A stretch of 64,000 bases of DNA from Cryptomeria japonica (GCF_030272615.1 NC_081409.1:204449949-204513948); one strand, 5' to 3'. Counted from the first letter of the stretch, positions 49,036-60,900 are shown. Notes: generated by a model not told the origin, from the sequence alone. Numbers and translations are program-made.

Positions 49036-52000
49036 ATGTATAAGAGGGATGCACCGAAGTTGAACAAGTCAAGTTTCTCTACATGGCAGAAAAGGATGAA
49101 GCTACACCTATCAAGAATTGGAGAATATGTTGTATATTATCTAGAGAATGATTTCATCACACCGAGCACCTATCCATTGACAATGGAAGAGATAAAAGAA
49201 AAGAAAGAACATATCCAAGCAATGATTGAAATAACATCTGCATTGACCGATTCTGAGTTCAATGATCTAGAAGGCTGCAATGATGCAAAGGCTATGTGGG
49301 ACAAGCTCATATTTGTGTATAGAGGAGATGAACATGTTCAAAGAGAAAAAGTGGATAGTCTAAGAGGACAACTTGAATCTATGAGGATGAATGAAGGTGA
49401 GAACATAACCCAGTACAATACAAGACTAAAGGAGATTGTCAATCAAATCAAAGGAGCAGGTGGAACTATTGAAGAAAAGGACATAACAAGTAAGTTGTTA
49501 AGAACGCTTCTACCAGCTTATGCAATCTGAGTCTCTGCAATCAATGAATTGAGGTCTGTACCTAATATGCCAGTTTCTTTAGATGCTACTATTGGTAAGC
49601 TACATGCATTTGAGTTAAGTAACTTTGATAACAGTGGGTCATCAATAAATAAAGTTGAATCTGCATTCAGTTCTTTTCATCTTGATGAATCTAATGATTA
49701 CAATGAAAGAAAGTATAAGTACTCTGAAGGAGATCACAGTGGAGCAAGTGAAAGATTTCGCAAGAACATGGAGGAAGTACACAAACTGTATGAGGAAATC
49801 AGGAAGCAAGAAGAGTTTGAAGCACTATTAGCTAGAAGGTTACCGAGAGGCAAAGGTAAGTATAAAGGAAAACTACCTTTGGAATGTTTTAATTGTGATA
49901 AGATAGGACATATGGCTTCTAATTGTCCTGACAAAGACTCTACTGAAAAGAGAGATTACCGAGATGATAAACAGAAAGATAATCATTACAGAAGACACCG
50001 AGACTTCAGAAGAATTACAGAAGACACCGAGACTTCAGAAGAAGAGATAGAAAGTCATGCTTAATAGCTGATGAGGAATCCAATGATGATAAATCAGATG
50101 AAACTGGTTCAGAGGAAGTAGTTTATGTGGCTATCAAAGATGGATCAGATGAAGAAAGGTATGAAGAAAAAGCCTTGATATCTCACATAAATACTAATGA
50201 TTCTTGGATCATAGATAGTGGATGCTCACATCACATGACAGGTGATAAACACAAGTTTGTTATGTTAGAAGACTATGATGGAGGCTATGTAAGATTTGGT
50301 AATGATGCACCATGTCCGGTAAGAGGTAAAGGATCCATAACACCTCTTGACAATGCAAGATGCAATGATGTTTATTGGGTTGAATGTTTGAAATACAATT
50401 TGTTGAGTGTAGCACAACTAAACAATATAGGATACATAATAGAATTTCAGAAAGGAATTGTCAAAGTTCATGACAAGCATGGAAAGTTAGCTGCTACCGG
50501 GACACAAACAAAAGGTAACACATTTCACCTTGACTCAACTCGGAATAAATGTTTGTATGCAAAGATAGATGATACCTGGTTATGGCATAAAAGGTTTTGT
50601 CATGTAAATTTTGATAATCTAATCAAAATAAGCAAGAAGCACCAAGTAAGAGGTCTACTGAGTCTTGAAAAACTTGAGAATACTATGTGTTGAGGATGCT
50701 AGATGGGTAAAATGACAAGATCAAGCTTTACAAGTAAGTCTTACACCTCTAAGGGAATTTTAGATCTTGTGCATACTGATCTTTGTGGTCCTATGAAAGT
50801 TCAAAGTTATTATGGTGACAAATATTTCATATTATTTGTGGATGATTACTCAAGGATGATGTCAGTAATGTTTTTAAAAGAAAAATCAGAAGCTTTTCAA
50901 ATGTTTAAATGGTACAAGGCACTTGAGTTGAAAATGAAACAAGAAGACAATTGAAATGTCTTAGATCAGATAGAGGAGGAGAGTTCACATCTGATGAGTT
51001 CAACTTATTCTGCAATGATCATGGTATAAAAAGACAAGTCTCTGCACCAAGAACTCCACAACAAAATGGAATTGCTGAGAGAAGAAATAGATCTATTGTG
51101 GATTGTGCCAGAACCCTGATGATTGAAAAGAAAGTGCCACAAACATTTTGGAGAGAAGCAATAAGCATAGCAGTTTACACTCTGAACCGAGTACAACTGA
51201 AGAAAGGTACTTTGAAGACACCATATGAAATCTGGTATGACAAGAAACCTAATGTAAGTTATTTTAAAATTTCTGGAAGTAGATACTATGTACACAAGGA
51301 TGATAGAAATGGCAAGTTCGATCAGAAAAGTGAAGAAGGAACATTTCTTGGTTATTCTTCTAGAAGTAAAGCATTTAAATGTCTGATCAAATCATCTAAC
51401 AAAATAGTAGAAAGTGCAAATGTGAAAATTGATGAATTTGCAAAAAGAAATGATGAAGGAAATTCCAAGGAACTAGAAGATTATGATGAATTTGTTTATG
51501 TTCAACTGACAAGTCCTACTGAGAAAACTGCAGAAGGAAATGAAGAGAATATCCAGTTACCGAGTGATGAAGAAGATCATACAGAGCCTACCGAGCTTGT
51601 ATTAGCCAAGTATGTTAGAAGACATCATGCACCAAGTCAGATTATAGGAGATAAGGATGATCTAGTGATGACAAGGAACAAACTGAGATAGAACACATGT
51701 CTGATATCTAAATTTGAACTGAGAATAGTGAAAGAGGCATTTAACAGTGAAGATTGGATGAATGCTATGACAGAAGAGATTGATCAAATCAAGAAGAATG
51801 ACACATGGACACTGGTCCCAAGACAGAAGGACAAAAATGTAATTGGTACAAAATGGATTTTTAGAAACAAGCTGAATGAAAAAGGAGAGGTCATTCGAAA
51901 TAAAGCAAGACTAGTTTGCAAAGGTTATTCCCAAGAAGAAGGAATTGATTATGGTGAGACTTTTGCACCTGTGGCTAGACTTGAATGAGTAAGAACATTG

Positions 52001-53251
52001 TTGGCATATGCTGCTTACAAGAATTTCAAGGTATATCAAATGGATGTCAAATCTGCATTTCTGAATGGAGTATTAGAAGAAGAAGCTTTTATTGAACAAC
52101 CTGAAGGATTTGCTGAAGACAATAATAAAGATCAGGTATGTAAATTGAACAAAGCTTTATATGGTCTGAAACAAGCACCTAGAGCATGGTATGAAAGATT
52201 GCACTCTTATTTGATTAAGATTGGTTTTATAAGGACAAGTGAGAACAACAATATTTACATGAAGAATGATGAAAATGGAATACTGATCTCAGCCATATTT
52301 GTTGATAATATTATATTTTGTGGAAATGACTCTCTATGTAAGAACTTTGGAAATGAAATGAGCAAAGAATTTGAGATGTCATTAATTGGTGAGATAAAGT
52401 ATTTTATAGGTTTACAGATACTGCAAATGAAAGGTGAGATTTTCATTACTCAATCCAAGTACATAAAGGAAATCTTGAAGAAATTTGGAATGGAGGATTC
52501 AAAACCAGTAAGTACTCCTATGACTACCAACTGCAAACTATCAAAGAATGATGAATCTGCATCTGTTGATGAGACACTTTACCGATCCATGATTGGAAAG
52601 TTGCAATATGTTGTTCACAGTAGGCCAGACATAGCACATGTAGTAGGTATAGTTGCAAGATTCTCTACAGATCCTAAGGAAACACACATGACAACAATCA
52701 AGAGAATTTTTAGATACTTGAAAGGCACTGAAGATTATGGCTTAGTATATCAGAAAAGAAATTATTTTGATTTAAAAGTCTATACTAATGCTGATTGGGC
52801 AGGCAACATTGATGACAGAAAAAGCACAAGTGGAGGAGCTTTCTTTTTAGGAGAAAGACTAGTGAGTTGGCTTAGCAAGAAACAAGGATGTGTTTCATAG
52901 TCAACAGCAGAAGCTGAATACATTGCTGCAGCATTGAATTGTACCAACATAGCATGGATCAAACAACTATTGGAAGCTATACATGAGAAAGTTATCGAGT
53001 CAGTAACTATATTCTGTGACAATACTAGTGCCATTAACATTTCAAAGAATCTTGTTATGCACTCTAAGACAAAGCACATCTGTATCAAATATCATTATCT
53101 TAGAGAAGAAGCTCAAGAGAAGAAAGTGGTGTTGGAGTATGTTAGCACAAAGGAAGAAATAGCAGACATCTTCACCAAGCCACTACCAAGGGACACTTTT
53201 GAGTATCTCAGAAGTAAGTTAGGGGTCCTACCCCTATCTTCTACTCACTGA
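49036..53251 (+). pseudogene. Copia gag-pol polyprotein, decayed
   Basis: Gag opens MYKRDAPKLNKSSFSTWQKR, with a CCHC knuckle CFNCDKIGHMASNC near 49883. Protease has SWIIDSGCSHHMTGD near 50203. The integrase zinc region has LWHKRFCHVNFDNL near 50580, and the core has HTDLCGP (50770), RSDRGGEF (50963) and NGIAERRNRS (51068). Reverse transcriptase runs from [14 protein letters not shown] (51850) through VYQMDVKSAFLNG (52030) to FVDN (52300), where family members have YVDD, so a catalytic Asp is lost. RNase H has YTNADWAG (52780) and a terminal IADIFTKPLPRD (53160). Stops lie at 49528, 50691, 50700, 51689, 51986 and 52898. One frameshift is explained by a 29-bp tandem duplication at 49985-50042, and another lies near 50950. 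Confidence 0.95.
49985..50042 (+). repeat. Perfect 29-bp tandem duplication inside gag
   Basis: ATTACAGAAGACACCGAGAC plus CTTCAGAAGA-type text occurs at 49985 and 50014 with no difference. Twenty-nine is not a multiple of three, and removing one copy restores a shared frame between Gag and protease. Confidence 0.95.
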
Positions 53252-53649
53252 CCGAGTTCGGTGAAAGCATCAATTTGATGACTCTATCGAATATTTTTTA
53301 AGAGTTGATGCTGCTTTACACACTTTAGGATGTTTTCTAAAGGTGTACAGGAAACAATACAGAAAATAATACAGGGCACAGGAAATGAAAACAAAATGCT
53401 CTGACTGAGACTAAAGTTGACACATAACAGCAGGAAATCACTTCATACAAGAAGAAATTATGTCTTAGTTCTTTACTTTTTGGCATTGTTGTCAAAGGGG
53501 GAGAAGGCTGGAGAAGAACAGAAAAGAAAGACTGAGAAAAGAGGATAAGACTAATGTATGGGGGAGAATTTTGATGACAAAAGGAGAGCATTTCAGCACA
53601 GCAATCTGAATCAATTAGGTCAAATCAATTGGTTTTGCCATCAATGCCA
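53252..53649 (+). other. Post-RNase H spacer with extra polypurine tracts
   Basis: Non-coding. TCAAAGGGGGAGAAGG near 53492 and TATGGGGGAGAAT near 53557 precede the functional tract. Confidence 0.7.
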
Positions 53650-53660
53650 AAGGGGGAGAT
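53649..53660 (+). other. Polypurine tract of the copia element
   Basis: AAAGGGGGAGAT lies immediately before the 3' LTR start at 53661. It is the plus-strand primer site. Confidence 0.92.
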
Positions 53661-55200
53661 TGTTGGCATTTGGCATTATAACAGACAATGGGAGATTGTT
53701 GGCATTTCAATAAGGATATTGAGAAGGTTGTTGATGATTATGGATATAACTGACTAAGGATGTTTACTGTCTTAATATTATTATTTTGTCATTGATGTCA
53801 AGAAATTGGTTTTCTAATTTAGTATGATGTTGCCATATCTTGAGAAGTATGATTTGATGAGTATAAAGATGTTGGTAAAAGACACAGAAAGAATATGATG
53901 GATAAGGGGAGAAATAAGTTATTCAATGGGCAACTATTACCGAGTTAGATAATGATGAGATCATGATGTTTAGATTGTTTTGATATCATACATATGCTAT
54001 TGATTGTAAGGTTAATACTATACTATGTTACCGAGCAAAGAACCTAGTCGGTAAACCCTAAGGAACCTAGTCGGTAAACCCTAAGGTTATTGCTATCGAT
54101 TAATGAAGACAGAATGTCTACCGAGTAAATTTTAGTATTCACCGAGTTGTAACCGAGTTGTAACAGAGTGCATTAAATGATTACAAACATTATTTAATCA
54201 AGGAAGCTGATGAGCTGGACATGATTAAATGATTGGTATGTTGTGAATGAAGTTTTTTAAAAGATCTATGGTAAAGGAAAATCGGCAGGAAGATCTATAG
54301 CTTAGATTGAACCACAATACCCTAGCACAAGTTCCAAGAAATGTATGCAAGTTCCAAGGCAGGGTAAAACGTTTTCAGATCAAAGAATACATTGAACCTG
54401 GCCAAAGTTTAAAGATCTGATGGCTATGATTGATCATGTGAAATGTGATTAAGGAGATTAAGCAGTTGGCGAATTGTTTATAAATAGGGAACTATTGATA
54501 AACAATGCATGCAGGCAAGTGTATGCATAGGGATGCTACATAGTGATTACCAAGCACAGAAGCTTGAAGACCTGTTTTGAATAAACAGAGTATAGAGCCT
54601 TGAAGATGGACAAGATTAGTTCTATGTCTATATTGTATTGAGCAAATAAGAATCTGCTTTAGCATTTTAGATGTGAAGTTGCAGATAGATTTTTATTACT
54701 GTTATTTTGTGAAATTGACAGAAAATCTCTTAACCGAGTGGACTTAACAGTCTTATTTGTAAAACCCTCTAGCAAGGTGACATTCTGATTGAGTGTTTGA
54801 AATCCTTTAACAATGTCACTTCTAATAAGGTGAAGATCCTAATAGATCTGAGGGAAATCCCTTAACCGGGTTACATCTAGCAATGTGTTTGTAATCTTTA
54901 ACAAGATTTGCTTTTAACCGAGCATACTCTAGAAGAGTATATTTCTTAGTGGGTCTGAAATCCCACAGTGGTTTTTCCCTATTTGGGTTTCCACGTTAAA
55001 TCTGGTGTTATGAGTGTTATGATGATTATATGCTTTTGAGTTTGCATGTTTAGCAGTTTTGGTTATATTACTGAAGTATATGATTATCGAGGTTGAATCT
55101 GATGTTTTTATGAAAGATTAAGTTTGTATGATTCACCCCCCCCCCCCTTTCATCTTATTAGCTTGGCATCTGTACTTATCTTTAAGTATCAGAACTATCA
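53661..55200 (+). repeat. 3' LTR of the copia element
   Basis: It begins TGTTGGCATTTGGCATT and ends AGAACTATCA at 55200. It differs from the 5' LTR by scattered transitions, a duplicated AACCTAGTCGGTAAACCCTA near 54045-54085 and a C-run near 55137. Confidence 0.97.
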
Positions 55201-55205
55201 GAAAG
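55201..55205. repeat. Target-site duplication GAAAG, right
   Basis: Identical to 47448-47452. Confidence 0.95.
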
Positions 55206-55550
55206 ACCACCTCAAAATTCATTATTTGTTGTTGTTTGCTTCAAAAATTACAGAGGACCAATGTGGGATCACGATCAACCAAAACATGTTCCTATAACCC
55301 CTGTGAGTCATGGTGTTCATCGTCAAATACCTCTAAAAATGGCATGGGAATTAACTATACACAAATCACAGGGGCTCAAACTCCAACAAGCAACAATCGA
55401 CATTGGCAACATTGATCATCAAGGATTGACATTCACAACTATCTCAAGAGTTTTTGAACTCACAAGTCTCCGCATACACCCCACCTTCACATTCAAAAGA
55501 TATTCACGAATGAAAACCAACCCATATGTTTCTCGTTGAAAACAAGAGGA
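55206..55550 (+). pseudogene. Helitron helicase gene, C-terminal part
   Basis: Reading resumes as RPPQNSLFVVVCFKNYRGPM, then HDQPKHVPITPV, then the PIF1-family block MAWELTIHKSQGLKLQQATI near 55345 and GLTFTTISRVFELTSL near 55425, ending about 55540 after NPYVSR. Apart from one copy of the target duplication, the helicase coding sequence continues directly from the part left of the copia element. Both halves were therefore one gene before the insertion. Confidence 0.9.
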
Positions 55551-55584
55551 GGAGTGATTGCTAGCATTATCAAATACTAGTTCT

Positions 55585-56172
55585 ACAAACACAAGTTAAA
55601 AGATCTCCATGTTTGTTCACTCAAGCACTTGTTTTCGTAATTTTAAAATGTATACATTAAAACCATACTTTTAAAACTTGCAAACTATTCAAAAAATACT
55701 TCCTTTAACTTTGTTTGAATTACTAAATCAACAAATATTTGATAATCAATGTTAAACAAACAAGCATGTAACAAAAGTTGTACAATATTCAATTTCTAAT
55801 TATATCTTTTTTCCATACTCTCTAGGTACAAACTGTACAAAAGGATAATTGAGCACTTATTTGTAATACCATTCTATTATTACTACAAGTGAAAAGATCT
55901 CCAGGTCTGTTCAATAAATCACTTGATTTTGTATCTTTATAATGTATACATTAAATCTAGACTTTTTCAACTTACAAACAATTCAACAAATTCCTTTAAA
56001 AAAATATTAATTACTAAATCTATAAATATTCAATAATCAATGTTAAACAATCAAGCATGTAACAAAAGTTGTACAATTTTTGACTTTCTAATTATATCTC
56101 ATTTTCATACTCTACGGGTACAAATTTTACAATACGATAATTTCCCTTATTCGTAACACCATTGTATTATTA
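55585..56172. repeat. Two-copy tandem repeat of about 294 bp behind the Helitron gene
   Basis: AAAAGATCTCCA is at 55599 and 55893. AATGTATACATTAAA, AATCAATGTTAAACAA, CAAGCATGTAACAAAAGTTG and CTAATTATATCT recur at the same offset. The copies are diverged by many substitutions. Confidence 0.85.
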
Positions 56173-57180
56173 GTTACTTCCAATTCAAAAGAGTGCGCAA
56201 AAATAATTTATACAAAAAAAGGAACATTACTGTGTTAATTGCATATATTGTTCAAGGTCCAAAACTAACTTAAATACAATATCAAAGATATCATCGGCAT
56301 ACCTATTGCACACTAAGGTGCGATTGCGAGTAATTATTTTGTGAAAAGTATTATTAACTCGGTAAGAAAGCTAGACATATGATTATTCTTAGCACCCCAC
56401 TTTCTTATCTATGCCATCAAAACAAAAGAGAAGAAAAAACAGATAAAGAATAGACAATTTCTATTTTTTTTTTTCAGCTTTAAAAGATAAGTTTCTATTT
56501 AACTATGGATGTTAAAGAATGGCCAATTTTCATTTTTTTAATTGTTTTTACTTTAAAAGATCATTGCTAAACTTTTTCTTTTAAGACACGATGGAAGAAC
56601 ATAAGGTGGTCAATAAGGTGGTCACTTTTATATGAAGCTCGGTCAATTGATAAAGTGGGGTTCGAGCATGTTATTTTTATCCTTAAATATTTTATTATCT
56701 TTTAAAAATACATTTTTGAAAATTTCTACAATTTCATTTTCATGTGATTGACAAAAGAAGGTAATTGAAACATGTTTTAATTTAATTTTATAAAACACCA
56801 TTGATTTCTCTATGTTGCATATAGTCATGTATTATAGTATATCTTGCCATGAGAAGACTTTCGTTGCCCATCTTGTTGTCGATCTTCTTGACATTTGAGT
56901 TTGCTTTGTTAATGTTTGCAAATCTAGTCTGGATTCACTTATCTCCACCCAAAGATTTCTCCTTCCATTTCCAAGACGTCTTTTGAAACCTTGACATTGA
57001 GTGGGATTCTATTAACCACATTTTCTATTCTATCTCAATAATGCAGGTTCCTCCCAAATCTATTATTGTTTGGTTTATGCAAGTATATGCAGGTTCCTCC
57101 CAAATCTATTGTTACTTGGTTTCTGCAAGTATCCATCTCCCTGCCATGGCCATTGTTGCAGAGGCCATCGAGAATCCATC
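56173..57180. other. Intergenic stretch, no gene recognised
   Basis: It contains a short duplicated phrase, GCAGGTTCCTCCCAAATCTA, near 57044 and 57089. Otherwise nothing was recognised. Confidence 0.4.
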
Positions 57181-57435
57181 TGACTCAAAATATAAAATTC
57201 AATTTTATTATTAATATAATAAATAACCCAATTTAATCTTTAAAAAATATTATAATTTAAAAATGCCTTTTACTTACCAATACCTTCAAGCCTACCATAC
57301 AAATTTACCTATATATCTTTCAAAAATCTAATATTTATACATCTATTGTAATTTATAGTAATTTATATAATATGTAAATTCATTTAAATCTTATTTATTT
57401 CTAATAAGAAAAATAAGATTCATTAACATATTTTT
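57181..57435. repeat. Third fragment of the peroxidase 3'-flank sequence
   Basis: TTCAATTTTATTATTAATAT, AATAAATAACCCAATTTAAT, CTTTTACTTACCAATA, and TTTCTAATAAGAAAAATAAG match the order seen at about 19560-19775 and 28050-28275. No peroxidase exon is attached. Confidence 0.65.
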
Positions 57436-57449
57436 AACTTAATTGCAAA

Positions 57450-57545
57450 AATGTTTTCTGGATTCAATTGTGTCAAAAAAATTTGCATTATGTTTCGGAT
57501 CACATTCAGCGATCCATCATGAGGATGATACAAGAGAACATAAGG
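57450..57545 (+). repeat. Foldback-family arm
   Basis: CTGGATTCAATTGTGTCAAA, TTTGCATTATGTTTCGGATC and ACATTCAGCGATCCATCATG resemble the arms of the foldback at 7932-8165. Confidence 0.6.
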
Positions 57546-57559
57546 AGAAAAAATACTTT

Positions 57560-58399
57560 TAACTTTTTTAAAAATACACGGGAGTGGAGGGGCAGGACCG
57601 CAGGGGTGATGGGACCCATGGTTCCCCCCCTCCCCCCCCCCTCTATTTACTATTAAAACAAAAAAAAAATTGCTTATTTTATTTTTTAGTTAGTTTTTTT
57701 TATATATATATTCTTTTTAAATTGCAATTTGGAATTTTTAGTAATTACTTTGGGTTAAATTTTAAGTTAATTGCTAATAATTATTTTAGTTTAAATTTTA
57801 AGTTTAATTGTTAATAATTGCAATTTAGGAAATGTTAATTCTTTCCTTAGTAAAAATTTTAAGTTATTGATTTTAACTTAGAAAAAAATTATAAATATTG
57901 GGGATTATTGTGTAGTAAATTCATAATTAATTTATCCTTAGTAAATTTTATATTCGTAAATTATATTATATCAAATTCTTTTAATTAGAGTTATTCAATC
58001 CATTTAAGATACATTGGGGCACTTAGGTGGCCTTTAGCAATTAATTCACATTAATATGATTTGAATCAAATGCCTAAATTAATCACTATTTTTAGATTGC
58101 TTAATCATGCACGCAAGTTACACTATTCTTATATCATGCAAATTACTTATAGATTAACTACATTTATTGACGTTATCATCTCCATGCAAGTACACATGTA
58201 ATTATTAATATGCAAGTTATATTTCAAGTTATGGTTTTTATTCTACGTAATTCATCAAGTAGTTATTTCAATCAATTAAAATTATGCACGTTCAATTAGT
58301 AATTGTTTTCAAGCATGATGTTTTCATAGCTTCTTATTTAGAAAACTAAATAAAGGAAGATGGAAACAAAAACTTATTAGCATTCTGTATATACAGTGC
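57560..58399. other. AT-rich stretch, possibly including the 5' edge of the gypsy LTR
   Basis: A G/C homopolymer patch lies at 57590-57645 and AT-rich sequence follows. The left edge of the gypsy element may lie here, but no TG boundary can be chosen. Confidence 0.3.
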
Positions 58400-59526
58400 C
58401 TCTGGGTCATGCTTACGGGTAATGTCATTGTGTTGAACTACTGCACTTAACACCTAATAAAGCTACATCAACGGCGTCTGTGGGATCGTCCCTATAAATC
58501 GTCGAGGAGTAATAAGGGACACTTGGAAGTTAAAATCCAAGGGGCGGGTAATCCCCCTTGGATCGATAATTTAATAAGATAATTCTAAAACGATCTTTCA
58601 TCCGCTGAGTTAAACTATAGTAAACCCCTATAGGGATGTTGAGTGAAATGCTTTTATGAAATTGACTTAATCTTGAAGATTTGTTGTCGATTGACAATTG
58701 GTCAAGGGTGATGCTTATGATAAGAATTAGGACCTAGTGTTTTTAGGCCACAAGCAATAGGCCATCTTGAGCCTTTGCTTAAGCGCTACCTCCGTGGGTA
58801 GCAACTGTAGAGAAACTGTCTAGGACATTGACCCTAGAAAGGGTTGCGTACCCACTAATCATTTTACATCAAACCATAGAGTAGAAAATAGAACTACATA
58901 CTTTACACCTTGATTCCGTGCCGAAGTGGGTATGTAGGCAATCTTGGGACGGAGTTGTCCCTTATACTCAGGCGTTCGTGGGTGGGGTCTAGGCTTGGTA
59001 TAGAAGGATTGAATAGAATCCTAATTTGAAAGATAATGAAAATGGAAAAAAAAAAAGTAATTCAATGCATACTCGAAAGGAATCCCGTATGGATTCGCTT
59101 GACTTCCCGAGGCTTTAAGCCAAATTTCGAGGTGGAATTCAAGCTTGTATTATGTTATTTAATTACTCCTAAGGAAGGCGACCTCAGTGCACTTCTGTTA
59201 GAAGAGTGTAGCACTTAGTGAGTGGCTGAGGACCCGAATGGTCCCAATGAGTCTAAGTCTCTGGCCAGAGCACCTCCTATCTCGATTGGATAGATGCCTA
59301 CCCCGTATGGGTAGATGCCTATCCCGTATTGGATAGATAAAATCTTATGTCCCGTATGGACAAATGCCTAACCCGTATGGTTAGATGCTCATCCCAGATG
59401 GATGAATGCCTAATCCAAATGGATGGATGCCCAGAGTATGCGATTGAATCAAACATAATGATTAAATTAAACAAAACAAAAAAAGAATATTCAATTTTGT
59501 TGAGTTAATTATGGTGGGTTATTACA
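58400..59526 (+). repeat. 5' LTR of the gypsy element (left edge unresolved)
   Basis: The right end GTGGGTTATTACA at 59526 is followed after two bases by the primer-binding site. It contains the tandem repeat at 59285-59431. The true start could lie several hundred bases further left. Confidence 0.6.
59285..59431. repeat. Short tandem repeat in the gypsy LTR, about 20-24 bp
   Basis: GGATAGATGCCTACCCCGTA-type units, with GATGCCTA and CCCGTATGG as the core, repeat about six times with variation. Confidence 0.85.
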
Positions 59527-59528
59527 TG

Positions 59529-59540
59529 TGGTATTAGAGC
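59529..59540 (+). other. Primer-binding site (initiator Met tRNA type, one mismatch)
   Basis: TGGTATTAGAGC differs by one C to T change from the standard TGGTATCAGAGC. Confidence 0.85.
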
Positions 59541-59674
59541 AAGGGTTCAAATCTAGGCCTTGTGCTCACCTCAATTTATACAACTAAGGGAATGGTTTGC
59601 AATGGTAAAAATTATGTTTTAAATCATAAATCAAGAACTAACTACATAATTTAACTTTCACATAAAAACCTAGA

Positions 59675-60900
59675 ATGGCTAGAGGAATAGGAAGAGGAAG
59701 AGGAAGAGGAAGAGGAAGAGGAAGAGGAAGGGGTAATGGAAGATGTACTAGGAGTCAAAGGGAAGAAAAACATGAGGAAAATCATGAAGAAAACCATGAG
59801 GAAGACCATGAAGAGGATCAACACAACCCAAGAAATAACGAAGATGGGGTCGAAGCTATAATCAACCTTCTAACTGAACAAAGAGATAAAATCAACTTCT
59901 TGGAACAATCAATGCAGGACCTTAGGGAAAGGCAGAATGACTTTGAAAATAGAAGTGGTACCGAAAATGGAAACCCTAGTAGCAATCAAGGGAATATGAT
60001 GGGTAATAGAAAAGAAAATAACATATTGGAACTCTCCAAGGACTTAAAGAAAATCACCCCTCCTAAGTTCGATGGGAGGCAAATTGGTGAAGGAGCTGAG
60101 AATTGGGTAAATGAAATGGAAAAGTATTTTGAACTAAGAGATTTTAGCAAAACAACCAAGGCTTTATGGGGTTCCTACCAACTCAGAGGGGAGGCAGCTA
60201 GTTTGTGGACCAACATCGAGGAGCAAAATGGGTATAGCAGGGATACGGTCACATGGGATCAATTTGTTCACCACTTCCAAGAGAGGTGGCTCCCTTAATT
60301 GTTCTTTGATGAGAAGGTGACAAAATTCCATAATCTACGTCAAGGACCCCTATCAGTCCAGCAATATTAGGATAAGTTCGCCAAATTGCTTAAGTATGTA
60401 CCTATGTACTAGAAAGATGAAGAAGGCCAAGCAAGGAAGTTCATTTTGGGGCTAAATACCAACATAGGGGTAGAGGTTGACATGCATGGACACAAAAACA
60501 TGAACTAAGTACTTGAAAAGTCCCTAAGGCAAGAGAGGAAGATTCAAACACTAGCAGGGCGGAACTATAGTGGGAACCACTCATTTAAAAGGAAGCAGGA
60601 ATTCAATGGGAAAACTAATTTCAACAAAGGTCAAAGGAATAATCCTTCCAAAAGAAGGCCACCTCCTAATCAATATCAGAGGAATGGAAGTAATAATAAT
60701 AACAGGAGAAATAATAACAGAGGCAATTATAATAGGAATGACCAGCAAAACAGGATAACTTATCCGCCCAGGGCCAATGAAACAAGAAATGATCCCCCTA
60801 GGAACCAAGACAGGAGGGGTCCTCCAGGTGGATGCTTCATGTGTGGGGAAAACCATTTTGCTAGAGAATGTCCTAGGATGCAAGGTCAGATTAAGGCCAA
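59675..60900 (+). pseudogene. Gypsy Gag, decayed
   Basis: MARGIGRGRGRG opens an Arg-Gly repeat tail made from GGAAGA units. An HEENHEENHEEDHEED acidic repeat from 15-bp units follows. The retrotransposon Gag domain follows, with ENWVNEMEKYFELRDF near 60100 and LWGSYQLRGEAASLW near 60165. A basic Asn/Arg-rich linker leads to the knuckle CFMCGENHFAREC near 60836, with three residues between Cys and His, as in many chromovirus-type Gags. In-frame stops lie at 60296, 60368, 60410 and 60506. CAA, TGG, CAG and CAA respectively would fit the family context, each one transition away. The frame is otherwise continuous into protease. Confidence 0.9.

Larger units (their letters stand above)
47453..55200 (+). 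mobile_element. Complete Ty1/copia (sirevirus-like) retrotransposon inserted in the Helitron
   Basis: Two LTRs (1,518 and 1,540 bp), a primer-binding site, gag-pol, several polypurine tracts and an exact 5-bp target duplication define the element. Domain order Gag, protease, integrase, reverse transcriptase, RNase H is that of Ty1/copia. A long LTR, three PPT-like AAAGGGGGAG words before the 3' LTR, and a non-coding stretch after RNase H resemble the sirevirus group. The LTRs differ by a few dozen changes by eye, including a 22-bp-scale duplication in the 3' LTR near 54040-54085. It is thus an old but not ancient insertion. Confidence 0.95.
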
